A DNA stretch of 64,000 nucleotides, taken from Agrocybe praecox (taxonomy: Eukaryota > Basidiomycota > Agaricomycetes > Agaricales > Agrocybaceae). Shown one piece after another: positions 24,301-34,724 of this stretch (position 1 is its first letter; the number at the start of each line of letters is the position of its first letter). The translations under genes were made by a program, and so were the position numbers. Location of the stretch: NCBI GenBank assembly GCA_964017145.1, contig OZ024848.1:1128501-1192500 (forward strand), read 5' to 3'. A model generated the notes under the pieces. The model did not search any database and was not told where the DNA came from. It was given only the letters and a program-made list of their open reading frames with translations.

Positions 24301-27300
24301 CACATAATGATAGCAATTAAGACATGACCAAATAAGATCAAATATATTTTTAGAACAGTTCTATATTTAGTTCGTTCTATTTTTAGAACAATTTACATAT
24401 TTGGTTAGATCAAGCCTAAAATAGTATAGTACATATTTTTTGATAATTTTAAAAATTATATTTAGCATGCTATGAATATTTCAATCTTTTATTTTGATTT
24501 GTATCCGGCTTTCCACAGATATTTTGCGTTTTGTGGCTGAACCGTTGATGATTATGTAATAAAAAATATTTAGCATAGCTTTTGAATTTTTCTCTACAAC
24601 TTTGATTTTTGGTGGCTGTGCATCAAATCACATGACTATCACATGATAACAGCCATCTGCAGGACGTCAGACTGGCAACTGCCAGGCTGGGTAGATTCCA
24701 TTCTGGATGCATGCTTATAGTTTGGCAGCTACCATATATGAAGATGTCAACTGACTGCTACAGGTGCCCGGTTATAGACTGGGCCGGTGTGGGAACCTTC
24801 CGAATTTGGAAGAAATCAACCATCAATTGGTTGATTTCTTCCTCATCACACACCATCATGGTCGCCAACAACGACGCGCATCCCTGCCCCTCCCCTCTTC
24901 TCTGGGATGTGGGCTGCTCGATGGACGACGACGACGACAGCGTGGACGCTGCCGACAACATGGATGGCGACGGGCGATGGTGTGGATGACAACGTCGATG
25001 GCAACGAATGACAGTGTGCATGACGACGACGACGACGACACAGGCATGGACGTGGATGGCAACGGACAGCAACGTATGACGATGGTGTGCACCTGCCCCT
25101 CCCCTAACGATAGGGATGTGGGCGGTGGCTCAACGATCGTGACATCGCCAAGCCACGATGACCACAGCGCGCAACTCCAGACGACCGACACGGCACCTGC
25201 CCCTCCCCTCTCTGGAGGGATGTGGGCGGTGCTGCGCATTGCTATGGCGACGGCAACGACGATGCGCATAGCCATTGACTGCCACCACTATCCTCACCGT
25301 CGTCCCAACCTTATCACGCGGTTGTGATGGCAATGGCGAAGTGACAAGTGCGGGCAAGGGCGAGGGAGTACGATGGAGAGGGAACACAAGGGCGAGGGAG
25401 AGGGTGGGTACGATAGCAGGTACGGGGGCCAGTATGCGAGCACGTACGGATGCGAGCAGGACAGCGAACACGAGCAAGGGTACGACGGAGAGCACGAGCA
25501 AGGGTACAAGGTGGACGAGCGAGCAGGTACGAGGACGAAGAAGAGAGATATTCTTTCTCTTCTTCGCACTCTCTTCCTGTTCTTCTTAACTTCTCGGCCC
25601 CTTGATATTTGAAACTAATATATTACAGAATTATAATTAAGTAGAACACAGTACTCGCGGCCGCAAAAAGTGATCACCATTATGTAATTAACTCCATTTT
25701 AGTCTTTGTCCTGCTCACGTCGAAAAAAGCATTTTTCAACATTCAAATCAAGATATATACACTAGATTTTTGGAGTATAGATATACAAGACTTTAATAAA
25801 TCTATATATGAAGTTAAAAGCGGGTTTGAAGTTCCCCAAGCTTGAAATTTTGAAGTAACTGTATTGAACATCCTAAAGTTGGACGCGTTTATTACATAAT
25901 ATGATGGTGATCACTTTTTTCGGCCATGAGTAGTATAGAAAATGAATATCATTTTTCGCATTTTCTATATGTTTTGAAACATATGTTCCAAAAAGGGAAA
26001 TAAGTACCAAATTAGGAAGTACCTCTCAAAACAAATGCTGCAAGGTCGTTATTTTATATATCTGATCTAATCTACATAGGTTGGAGATTATATATGTAAA
26101 TTAAATATAGTACACAGTTGGTTATATCATAATTAAAAATAGTGTGACGCCCGAAATGTGAAAATGACCTAAAAATAACACGTCATCCGGTTTTATGTTT
26201 TGCGATCCACCCAGTCCCGCCCCCTTTTGATGGCGCAAAGGGTGCCAAAATATCAAAATATATTGCTACATTATATCTGCGCTTTGTCTGGGCCCCGAAC
26301 AATGCCCGACGCATCGTAGGAGCCCAATTACAGTGGTGGGCACCTCGGGATGCTGTTTCCAGCGTTGTTTACAGGTGTTTACCTGTCCCAGCCCACTGTG
26401 GGCAGCCCTGGCACCCCCGGCAGTGTCTCTCCCTCAGAGGGGAGGTGTCTGAAAGTGGAAGGTAGCAAACTGGCTATCAGGATGTATCACTAGGTTTAGG
26501 CAGTTTGCTACATTTGATATATGAGACCAGCTGCTACAGGTGCTGCGTGCGCTATTCCACTCTATACTCCAACCTATCCTGATTATTTTCATAGACCTAT
26601 CGTCACGCAGGAGGTTGGCGGTTCTGCTAGCGACATGGTTGCGCCGGTCTTGGAGTACGTGCGCTATTCCACTCTATACTCCAACTGATCCTAATTATTT
26701 TCGTAGATCAATTGTCACGCAAGAGGTTGGCGGATTCGGTAGTGATGTGGTTGAGCCGGTCTTGGAAGACACAGTGATGAAGGATGCATCTAATATTGAC
26801 CTGCCGTGAGTTATCCATCTTTTTACTTTAATCCAAGCTGATTGTTTCTAAGAACCACGTCTTTGAGCGATGCCACTGATCCTGGCGCAAATGCAAAGGT
26901 GCCGGTCTTGGAGGACACAGTGATGAAAGATGAATCTAACATTAACCTATCGTGAGTTATTTGTCTTCGTATTTGAATCGAAGCTGAATTTTTCTAAGGC
27001 CCATGTCTTTGAACCATGCCACTGATTCTGGCGCAAACGTACTAAAGGACGACGTCATTGCTACGGATGCAAAACAAGACGACACAAGCAAGTCCGAGAT
27101 TGATGGCTCAACAATGAAGAAATCAGATGACGATTGTGTTGTTCACGCTGCTCAGTGAGTACCAAACTCAACTGGCTTGACCTTGACACAAGTTAATTTC
27201 TATAATTAGAAATGAGCAGGCCATGCCGAGCCCGGCAGGCGTCAATGGGTGAGCGCTAAAGTCTATTCTTAGTCATAGGGCGGAGTTCATTGAGATAATT

Positions 27301-29363
27301 AGGAGACCAAATGCCGTTTCGCAAGTTCCTTCTGCAAACGCTGATAAATCATATACACCTGAAATGTGAGTTCCGTCATTTTGTACGTTCGCTTTATTGA
27401 ACCCCGCGCATAGTGAACAAGCGGTCGACTTCAGCTTAGTATCATATACGCAGGGTCCTTCAGAGTTGATGTACAGAGTCGGGAGGGTGTCTCTTCATCG
27501 GAGTGAGTATAGTTTAATATATCAACTTGACTCTCACTAATACTTGTCGTAGCATAGCCCACCTTCAACTGGGACACAACGTGCCAATTCTTCCGACAGA
27601 GAGGCTTGAAATAAGGTACGCTGTGCCTTTCCTAAGTGTTCTAGACATTCAGGGCTAACATCTGGACTATAGCATGCTACCTACATCTACCTTCAATAAT
27701 TACGTTGAGGCAGAACATGGTATGGAGAGCTCGGGGTAAGTGTTTGTGTTTGGAGACACAATATACATACTTATACAATACTAGAAATGGGGCCAGGGAT
27801 GACGTACTGGACCCGCTATCTTATGTTTTTAACTATACAACTATAGAGCGCAGCTCACTGTACGAAGCCAATCCGAGACTTCCCGAGGAGCCTGACGAGC
27901 TCTACGAGGCTCGGGTTCTGGACGCCTACTTTACTGTCGCTTTAATACATGCTCAGGACCAGTACGACACACTAAAACGTGTTCTCAAGATGATGCCAAA
28001 TTACATATATAATAATCCTGCCGCCGTTCTGGACAAATTTCACGTTCTCAAGCAATGCGAGTCATATATGGAGACAGTCTTTGATACGATGAAACGTGAC
28101 GCCTCAAACCAAACACTCATCCAACTTGATATGCGCCAGAAATATCAAGCCTTCTACGTACTGAATGACTGGAGGTATATGCTTTGAATTCTACAACAAC
28201 AATTAACCGATGTCCCTGCTGAAAGTCGCCAAACCATTCAAGAGAGAATCGTATTGGCCGAAATATCCATGCGCGACGCAAGGGCTCAGCTCCTTGCAAT
28301 CAAACAAGTAGTGGAGAAGGAGGATGAAGAAAAACCTTCGAACAAAAAGAAGAAAAGGAAAGGAAAGAAACGTGCCACGGATTCACGATCTGCGGACCCG
28401 CTCGCAGATGACGAATCAGAGGCGACAGAGACCGGAGAGATATTTCCAGGCAAGTAAACCAAAGCTATTATGCGTAATGTAACTGATTATGTGATTTTCA
28501 GAGGGAAAAAAAGGGAGGAAACTCCACGCAACGGTAACATTGAGGGAGGACATATACTCTGCTTCTAATGCAGAGGATAAGGAGAAGATGACGGGTGAGT
28601 AGGGAATTTATCATAACATTGTAAGCCCTGCCGTTGACCTGGAAATATCCCAGAGAGAGTGCACAGGTATATCGAGGAATACGTCGCGGCATCCACTAAG
28701 CGCCAGCGTAAAACTGCGCTGGAAAAGTTCGACGCGGGATTGCGTCGCGCACTGAGAGATTGTCGCAAATTCTGCCCTGAAATTGCCAGCGTTAGTGCGG
28801 AGCTTGTTACGTGGATTCACACTCGCGAGGGTGGATATGTGGCTTGCCGATGGTGTGGCGAGAAACGGAAGCAGGAGTACAGGGAAAGGCAGGACACTGT
28901 CATTCGTTTCACTGGAAAAACCTATCCTGACGAGAGTAAATTGACTCCTCCTGCCGAGGGCAAGAAGCGCCAGCGCGCAGTTTTGGACTGGGAGCCTGGA
29001 CATTTTCATTGCAGTTGCCCAGAGGGGGTGGTCTTCATCCATTTTCACCATTTCAAAACCAACTATGCGTACTCAGAAAATCCGGAAATCAAGACGAGAT
29101 TCTTCTATTCCGATACTCACTACATGGATCCGTACGAGCGTGCCTTTATGGTGGCGCGTTTCAAGCGAGACACAGGATTGACTAGTGACGATATTTTCGG
29201 TGGGGCAAATCACTTTGGTACCGCTGAATATTCAAAGAGACTGGCTTCCTTGACTATAAAGGCCAAGGTGCGAGAGCTTGCGCAGCTAGGAGTGACCACG
29301 ACAGTGAATGGCTTGTTGTCATTTGATACTTCATTGGACTCTGATGTCGTCTACGGCGTGTAA
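21386..29363 (+). CDS. many-exon gene of unknown function, interrupted in an intron by a 4.8 kb element
   Basis: Starts at ATG 21386 (MESPFPTPPDLGVTVKREAA). Exon 2 (about 21668-21735) contains DDTVMDDASNI, the same motif as the exons at about 26760-26806 and 26910-26952 (EDTVMKDASNI), so one gene spans the inserted element at 21743-26542. After several tiny exons (about 27010-27740) come larger ones. The exon at about 27784-28171 has NPRLPEEPDELYEARVLDAY and is followed by a basic KKKKRKGKKR segment. The last, about 28657-29363, has CRWCGEK, HCSCPEGVVFIHFHHFKTNY and a C-terminus ending DVVYGV. The Cys/His residues of the last exon may bind metal. Introns are 45-60 bases with GT-AG ends. No known family. 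No internal stop seen in the large exons, so it may still be expressed if the element is spliced out. Confidence 0.55.
22290..23370 (-). mobile_element. hairpin-ended low-complexity element, copy C
   Basis: Read on minus it starts with an ACCGGTGTGGGAA-type segment and a hairpin (arms AGAAACGAAC and GTTCGTTTCT, about 23291-23320). It ends with a hairpin (arms GAAGACGAGG and CCTCGTCTTC, about 22326-22355). Between them are trinucleotide runs and three repeated internal units, each with its own hairpin near 22650-22690, 22940-22970 and 23010-23045. The same plan occurs at 24767-25605 and 39780-40610. Long frames here are repeat artefacts. Confidence 0.55.
23400..23914. other. AT-rich spacer inside the 4.8 kb element
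   Basis: No coding signal. An imperfect palindrome around ATGCACGACGACG at about 23880-23905 resembles the perfect one at 39270-39289. Confidence 0.4.
23915..24766. mobile_element. family B inverted-repeat element, 852 bp
   Basis: Ends CAGCCACTGCAGTCAT and, from the right, CACCTGTAGCAGTCAGTTG, both leading into a GGTAG[TC]TGCCAAACTAT stretch and GCATGCATCC. Flanked by CCTGGTT (23908-23914) and CCCGGTT (24767-24773), a 7-base duplication with one mismatch. It contains the reversed TCTATTTTTAGAAC repeats (24340-24420) and the interior block it shares with family A, although the ends of A and B differ. Non-coding. Confidence 0.85.
24767..25605 (+). mobile_element. hairpin-ended low-complexity element, copy A
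   Basis: Starts CCCGGTTATAGACTGGGCCG, then a perfect 15-base-pair hairpin (arms GGAAGAAATCAACCA and TGGTTGATTTCTTCC, about 24820-24850). It ends with a hairpin of arms CGAAGAAGAGA and TCTCTTCTTCG (about 25535-25566) followed by CCCCTTGATAT. The interior is GAC/GAT trinucleotide-rich. The family B element lies in its left flank: the matching sequence at 39780 is continuous there. Confidence 0.55.
25606..25969. other. AT-rich interior of the 4.8 kb element
   Basis: No coding signal. An AAAAAGTGATCACC segment appears twice in opposite orientation (about 25664 and 25905). Confidence 0.45.
26550..27045 (+). repeat. two successive tandem exon-intron duplications
   Basis: The first unit of about 110 bases includes the intron starting GTGCGCTATTCCACTC and an exon with CACGCAGGAGGTTGGCGG; it occurs twice (about 26548-26655 and 26656-26765). 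The second unit of about 140 bases covers the exon coding EDTVMKDASNI and the following GTGAGTTAT intron; it also occurs twice (about 26755-26895 and 26900-27040). Exon, splice sites and intron are copied together, so the protein gains repeats without losing frame signals. A third, older copy of the exon lies at about 21690, left of the inserted element. Confidence 0.75.
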
Positions 29364-29401
29364 AGATTGTCATTAGTGTAGTTATGTACACTCCCAACCA
29401 G

Positions 29402-30306
29402 CACCTGTAGCAGTCAGTTGATGTCTTCATATGTGGTGGCTGCCAAACTATAAGCATGTATCCAGAATGGTACTTGCCAGGTTTGGCAGTTGCCAGTCTG
29501 ATGCCATGTAGATGTGTAATATCATGTGATATTCATGTGATTGAGTGCACAGCCACCTGTAGTCATGTGAAAGTCACGTGATCTGGTGCACAGCCACCAA
29601 AAATGAAAGTCGTAGAGAAAAATTCAAAAGTTATGCTAAATATTTTTTATTACATAATCATCGACGGTTCAGCCACAAAACGCAAAATATTTGTGGAAAG
29701 CCGAGTACAAATCAAAATAAAAGATTGAAATATTTATAGCAAGCCAAAAATAAATCTTAAAATAATCAAAAAATGTGGCCCATACTATTTTAGGTTAGAT
29801 CTATCAAATATGTAAAATGTTCTAAAAATAGATCGGTCTAAAAATAGTTCTATTCTAAAAATAGATTTGATCTTATTTGGTCTTGTCTTAGTTGCCATCA
29901 TTAGTTGCCATCATTATGCATTGATGGGCCTTTACGCAAAATCCTTAAAGTCCAAAGTTCACTTGCCATATTAAGGTATTTGGTTGTGACAACACCTAAG
30001 TCCTAAGTTGTTTGATGTTTGGGTATGTTGGTGGCTGATCATCTCTTATTTATTATTTGTTTGTATTTGAGGCCATAAAATTGTGGCAGTGGACCCTGAA
30101 TGTGTAAATAGAGGCAAGCAAAAAGTCATGCTTTTGTATTTTGATGCAATCAGTAACAACCAGTCACAACACATGATCAGTCAAGAATATAGGCAGTCAA
30201 ACATATAAGTCTGGCAACTGCCAGCCCAGGTAGATACCATTCTGGATACATGCCTATAGTTTGGCAACTACCATAATTTCATGTCATAAAATGAATGCTA
30301 TGGCTG
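29402..30306. mobile_element. family B inverted-repeat element, 905 bp
   Basis: Left end CACCTGTAGCAGTCAGTTG, right end (reverse complement) CAGCCATAGCATTCATTTT, both leading to TGCCAAACTAT. It carries TTCTAAAAATAGA repeats at 29818-29875 and the shared interior block. The flanking seven bases (CAACCAG and TAAGTAA) do not match, so the two sides may have been brought together by deletion or recombination. Its right end abuts the truncated CxC2-KDZ gene. Confidence 0.8.
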
Positions 30307-30346
30307 TAAGTAAATCGTAAATTAATCAGAAAAACATACGACTTAC

Positions 30347-30960
30347 CTGAATTATATGCAAAGGATGCTGCCTATGCCGTTTCACGCAACAGTCCTGACA
30401 TACGAGATCCGGGGTGAAACAGTCCAGACATCGGTATTCCGCATCGTTGGGAAGGTCCTTTCCCCGAACAAGGCAATCTGGGCATTCAAGATTTCTCGCA
30501 AAATCTCCCCGGCCCTCAAATCGTATGTCTTCATCCAGGTAAGTGTCTCGATGATGCTTCTTCCATTCGACATGTGGCCGCGTCTAAGTCGATGTAAGCC
30601 CCAATGTTTCGCATCAATTTAGAGCAAAGAGTGACTTACTGATATTTTACTTCGAATTTTCTTCTTAGGTTTCATCTGAGAGTGAGAAAACCTGGTATCG
30701 TAAATGTTTGCTGTGACTTCTTCATTGTACCAGTCGCCTGAGTCGTCCAACGATAGTTCTTCGTCATCATCTGGTGCCCAGCTTGTTCCAATCGTCCACG
30801 TTGCTCTTCCTTTCAGAGGGGAGTGGCTTGAATTAATGGGGACATTTCGACTATTGAACGTCATGGAACGAGCTTGTATTATTTCAAAATTGTCTTCCAG
30901 GGGTATTCTATCACGGTAAGTGTTTGTTCTTGTTCGTTTGTGGCGGTGCATAGCTGACAT
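30347..30960 (-). pseudogene. 5' part of a KDZ transposase gene with the CxC2 cysteine cluster
   Basis: Two minus-strand exons, about 30960-30640 and 30583-30347, join across a 56-base GT-AG intron. Exon 1 carries ATWTIGTSWAPDDDEELSLD and DWYNEEVTANIYD. Exon 2 codes 79 residues: it begins TRPHVEWKKHHRDTYLDEDI, then FEGRGDF and a zinc-like array, C-P-D-C, C-L-D-C and CQDCCVKRHRQHPLH. This is the N-terminal CxC2-like cluster found on KDZ transposases of Agaricomycetes. Exon 2 ends at a GTAAGT donor, and 40 bases further on lies the family B element, so the catalytic part is gone. Exon 2 has no internal Met and is easily missed. Confidence 0.8.
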
Positions 30961-31444
30961 ATTTCACTCTCAAAGTGTGCGACTTGCCCAATTGAGACTC
31001 GGACTTGATCTATTTTTGGTAAGTACGTGTGACGTCACTCAAGTTTGGTTGCTAACGCGCGCAAATTCAAACTCTTTTCTCCTTCAGATTTCTCAAACTT
31101 TTTCTCTCCCTCGCGTCCAGATCAAAGGTGGGTAACTTCTATATACACTCTCCGTGTTTGTCATAAAATCAACCTGGGCTACGGTGATTTGAGTTCTTGG
31201 CGCCCCGGGGACACTCATCACTGTATACTTGGGTTTGGTTGCCTCCTACTTTTTTTTCACACTTTTTGACTCCTTTTTTTTTTGACTACTTTCGTCACAA
31301 AATCTGCCTTGGTTACGGCAATTTGAGTTCTTGGCGCCCTGGGGACACTCATCGCTGAATAATTTGGGTTTGATTGCTTCGTACTCTTTTTCTTTTTTTT
31401 GCTTGACTTGTTGGAGCTCTGATTACTGACCAATGTTCTGTTAG

Positions 31445-32722
31445 ATGCCTCGACCTCCAGGTAATGAGGCCATATCTTTGCACAATCCCAACTTCTCCCT
31501 ATACGACTCCCTCTGGATGGGTATGGAGAATGAAAGAATGTTCTCTGCGCTCGATTTGGGACCGACCGACTCTTTAACACCCGACCAGCTTGAGCAGGAG
31601 TACGACCTGTTCTTTGGCTTATCCCCGCTCTCATCCCTGGCTTCGTCCTGCTCTGCATCAATTCGCTCTCGCTCCGCTTCTCCCTGTCGCGTATTGCTAC
31701 CCTCAACACATTCATCCGCCAATCCTTCGCCCCTTTCAATCGATAAAGAAGCTCCGCTGAGCGGCAAGGCGCGAAAACGAAAACGAAGACACGAAAAACG
31801 TCGCATCGCACGCCAAAAAGCACGGGAAGAAGGATACAAGAAGAAGACTTACCTTGCGCATCCAACACCTGTATCAGTCACTTGAAGTCTTCAAAGTATG
31901 GTAGTTGCTACACTTAGTGCATATATCCAGAATGGTACCTACCAGGCCTGGCAGTTGCCAGCCTCATCTGTTTCACTGTCCAATATTGCTGACTGGTCAT
32001 GTGCTGTGACTGGTTGTTACTGATTGTATCAAAATCAAAAGCATGACTTTTTGCTTGCCTCTATTTACACATTCAGGGTTCACTAGCATCATTTTATGGT
32101 CTCAAATACAAACAAATAATAAATAAGGCATAATCAGCTACCAACACACCCAAACAACAAACAACTTAGGACTTAAGTAATGTCACACCCACATACCTGA
32201 ATAAGGCAAGTGAATTTTGGACTTTGAGGATTTTGCGTAAAGGCCCATCAACACATAATGATGGCAACCAAGACAGGACCAAATAAGATCAAATCTATTT
32301 TTAGAACGGATCCCCGAACAGTCGCCGAACGCCATCTTGACTACGCAAACCTTCTCTTTGGATGGTGTTCGATTACCGCGCTGGGGGATTTCAACCCGAA
32401 GAAGGGCGGCCATATAGTCCTTTGGGCCCTCAAATTGGTGATCGAATTCCCCCCAGGATCCACCGTGTTAATTACCTCTGCAGCTGTCGAACACTCAAAC
32501 ACTCCCATTTCTCAACGCGAAACAAGGTGCTCATTCACTCAGTACACGGCAGGTGGCATATTTCGCTGGGTTTCTTACAAATGCCAAAAGACCGAGGATT
32601 ACCTAGCTGGATTGCGGGACGACGAAAGGGAAATGGAATTAAAAGAGTGAGAGGAACGCTGCAAACTTGGCCTGTCCCTTTTTTCTACGATAGATGAATT
32701 GCTTGGAGGTAGTGTAGATTGA
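31445..32722 (+). pseudogene. Tet/JBP-like 2-oxoglutarate/Fe(II) dioxygenase, centre replaced by an element
   Basis: The 5' exon (31445-31862) codes a Ser/Pro-rich N-terminus ending in a basic GKARKRKRRHEKRRIARQKA segment, as in N-termini of this family. The 3' part (about 32310-32722) codes the double-stranded beta-helix core: an H-x-D motif (RHLDYAN), then FGWCSITALGDF, GGHIVLW, LVIEFPPGST, the distal His in EHSNTPI, and SFTQYTAGGIFRW. The family oxidises methylpyrimidines in nucleic acid and is expanded in mushrooms together with KDZ transposons. The middle of the gene is missing: a half family B element (31866-32308) sits there. A TGA at 32648-32650 interrupts the C-terminus, which stays open to SLFSTIDELLGGS. 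Confidence 0.75.
31866..32308. mobile_element. truncated family B element
   Basis: Left end CACCTGTATCAGTCACTTG and about 440 bases of the family B body up to the CTATTTTTAGAAC motif; the other half is absent. The joint with the dioxygenase core shows that insertion was followed by a deletion that removed both half the element and the middle exons. Confidence 0.8.
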
Positions 32723-32724
32723 AT

Positions 32725-33290
32725 ATTGATGTATAATGTGCTATAGTTCGTAAATCATACATTTTTTTGTTCAGTTCAAGTTGGATTTTGCATGCAGATT
32801 GATGCAGACTAGTACGAGAGCAATATCACTGGTGATTGATCTCCATATCATAATTTATGAGCTCCTTGTGGTGTCGTTGCGACACTATCTTGAATAATTC
32901 AACGACACGATGATTATTTGGCGTAATATGAACGTACATTCAAAGTATTATGTACCTAATATTTGATCCATGGTTACAACTGGTCTTTCCATTAGTAGTT
33001 TACTTGGAATCTCAAGTTTAGAGTCGAGCGTGGTGAGATCGCGACAATATCTCAAATTTCTCTCCATGCACACTATCTCTCAGCAATATTCTAACACTTT
33101 CAGATTGGAATGGATCCCCTATGCATGAATGTGGACTTCGATTTGAGGTATATGCATTCAGAAAAATGAAATTGTCAAAATATGTACCGATGATATTTAA
33201 GCGCCCATAACTAATAGACATAATTAATTGTCAACAAAGTGTCAACCACATATATAATTTGAACCACACATTATCATTGACAGGACCTTT
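32725..33290. other. AT-rich interval, nothing recognised
   Basis: No supported frame. Confidence 0.4.
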
Positions 33291-33300
33291 TCTACACACT

Positions 33301-33690
33301 ATGGAACCAAGTTACACGGAAATCACATATGCCGTTCCTCTTGAAAATCAGCCGCAAATGTCGAGGAACGAGAAATATTATTGGAGGTATGTCTGCTACA
33401 GCTGTAGGTACCCAAAGTTCTAACATGCTCTGAATATAGCAACGCAGGCTGAATGAGAGAGAAAGCTCGCCTTAGAAGAGAAAGGTATAGTACGACGGTG
33501 ATTCATTGACGTTGAAAATATTTTGACGCAAAAATCGTACCATTTCAATTAGGGCCCGAGAGGTATTTCAAGATCTCTCGGACTCAGAAAAATCACAAAT
33601 ACGAGATCGCCGACGATGATCCTCGCAGCTATATCGGGAGAGAAATAGAGAGAAGCTCAAAGAAAAGGAACGTCTCCGTCGGTAAGTTAT
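33301..33690 (+). pseudogene. remnant of a basic-region gene (MREKARLRRER type)
   Basis: Short exons starting at ATG 33301 (MEPSYTEITYAVPLENQ) are followed by NAG-TGA-MREKARLRRER and, after a further small intron, an exon whose end reads YRERNREKLKEKERLRR. Such Arg/Glu/Lys-rich segments resemble a repeated mushroom family of uncharacterised proteins with a basic helix. The TGA at 33450-33452 and another later TGA break it. Confidence 0.4.
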
Positions 33691-33694
33691 GTGA

Positions 33695-33840
33695 CAACCT
33701 TCCTGTTTGGAGATATCTAACTCCCAGCGATATGGTACAGTGAGCGGCGGCGGAAGGATCCAACTGGCCACGGTGAAAGTAAGCTAACTCCCAGCGATAC
33801 GGTATAGTGAATGGCGGCGGAAGGATCCGACTTTCACGGT
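33695..33840. repeat. tandem duplication of about 72 bases
   Basis: CTAACTCCCAGCGATA, GGTA, then GGCGGCGGAAGGATCC and CACGGTGA occur twice in a row. Confidence 0.75.
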
Positions 33841-33859
33841 GAGAGGAGTGAATGTCCTT

Positions 33860-34215
33860 GGTTCGATAGGCGCGCTTAACGAGAGTGCCAGCTAAGCAGA
33901 AGTTGGAATACTAGTGGAGATGTTTGACTGTGCACAAGACAATATGTTCTCAGGCGTGCTTAACGAGAGTGCCAGCTAAGCAATTGAGATGGAATAGTGG
34001 AGATCTGTTATTGGTTCGATAGGCGCGCTTAACGAGAGTCCCAGCTAAGCAGAAATTAGAATGGTGGAGACAGTGTTTGACTGTGTATCAGACGATCCGT
34101 TCTCGGGTGTGTTTAACGAGAGTGCCAGCTAGTAAGCAGTTGAGACCGAATAATGGAGACCTGTTCTTGGCTCGATAAGGGTGCTTAACGAGAGTTCCAG
34201 CTACACGGCACTCAA
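33860..34215. repeat. minisatellite built on CTTAACGAGAGTGCCAGCTA
   Basis: Five copies start near 33875, 33957, 34027, 34111 and 34182. Spacers alternate between two types, one with GGTTCGATAGGCGCG, one with GACTGTG...GAC, giving a higher-order unit of about 155 bases. Each core can fold, with GCTTA against TAAGC. Confidence 0.8.
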
Positions 34216-34372
34216 TATTTTGGACCCTTAATCAGTAAAGGCAATTAGGAATCAGACAAGTTTGTAAGAAAAGAAATAGGAGCCAACCATTTGGGGCTAG
34301 GACTTCGTAAGAACAGCCTTGAGTTGATACATATTGAGCAAAGAACTTTCAAGCAAGTTGACTTATAAGGAG

Positions 34373-34687
34373 AAAAATAGGAAGCTCAACACATATGATA
34401 TTAGACCTGAAAGGGCAACGTGGTCAACATTATGTAGTGGGAAAAACCAAAACTAGGTTAAACTGTAAGTGGGATGGTTAAAAATGTAGGTTATGATAGG
34501 TACGAGAGTGGACACGGACTTGTAAGGGGAAAAATAGGAAGCTTAACGCGTATGATATTAGGCCTGAAAGGGCAACGTGGTCAACATTATGTAGTGGGAA
34601 AAACCAAAACTAGGTTAAACTGTAAGTGGGATGGTTAAAAATGTAGGTTACGATAGGTACGAGAGTGGACACGCCAATTATGGGAGG
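34373..34687. repeat. direct tandem duplication, 157-base unit
   Basis: Two copies, 34373-34529 and 34530-34686, nearly identical over the full length, from AAAAATAGGAAGCT to CGAGAGTGGACACG. This close identity implies a recent event. Confidence 0.9.
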
Positions 34688-34724
34688 TACGAGAAACAAG
34701 ACAACAATAGACCCTTGAAGCCAG

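Larger units (their letters stand above)
21743..26542. mobile_element. 4.8 kb element with terminal inverted repeats of about 450-570 bases
   Basis: 21743-22208 and 25970-26542 are inverted repeats. They share CAGTTTGCTA, GATACATCC, a GCAGTGTCTCTCCCTCAGAG segment, ACCGGATGACGTGTTATTTT and GGGCGTCACACTATTTTTAA. The right repeat has an extra block of about 100 bases (26290-26400). The flanks TTGCGTG (21736-21742) and CTGCGTG (26543-26549) are a 7-base target duplication with one mismatch. The ends CAGCCATGGCAG and CACCTGTAGCAGCTGG relate it to families A and B. No transposase inside. The interior holds two hairpin-ended low-complexity elements and one family B element. A diverged relative ends at 41427. 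Confidence 0.85.

Noticed and set aside
22326..25566. Helitron ends (hairpin near a 3' end)
   Set aside because: No consistent TC start or CTRR end next to the hairpins, and a hairpin is present at both ends.
22230..25612. Cluster of overlapping frames on both strands
   Set aside because: Compositional artefacts of GAC/GAT/CAC runs within the 4.8 kb element.
33860..34215. tRNA genes, because of GGTTCGATA in the repeat
   Set aside because: No matching A box or cloverleaf; the motif is part of the minisatellite spacer.
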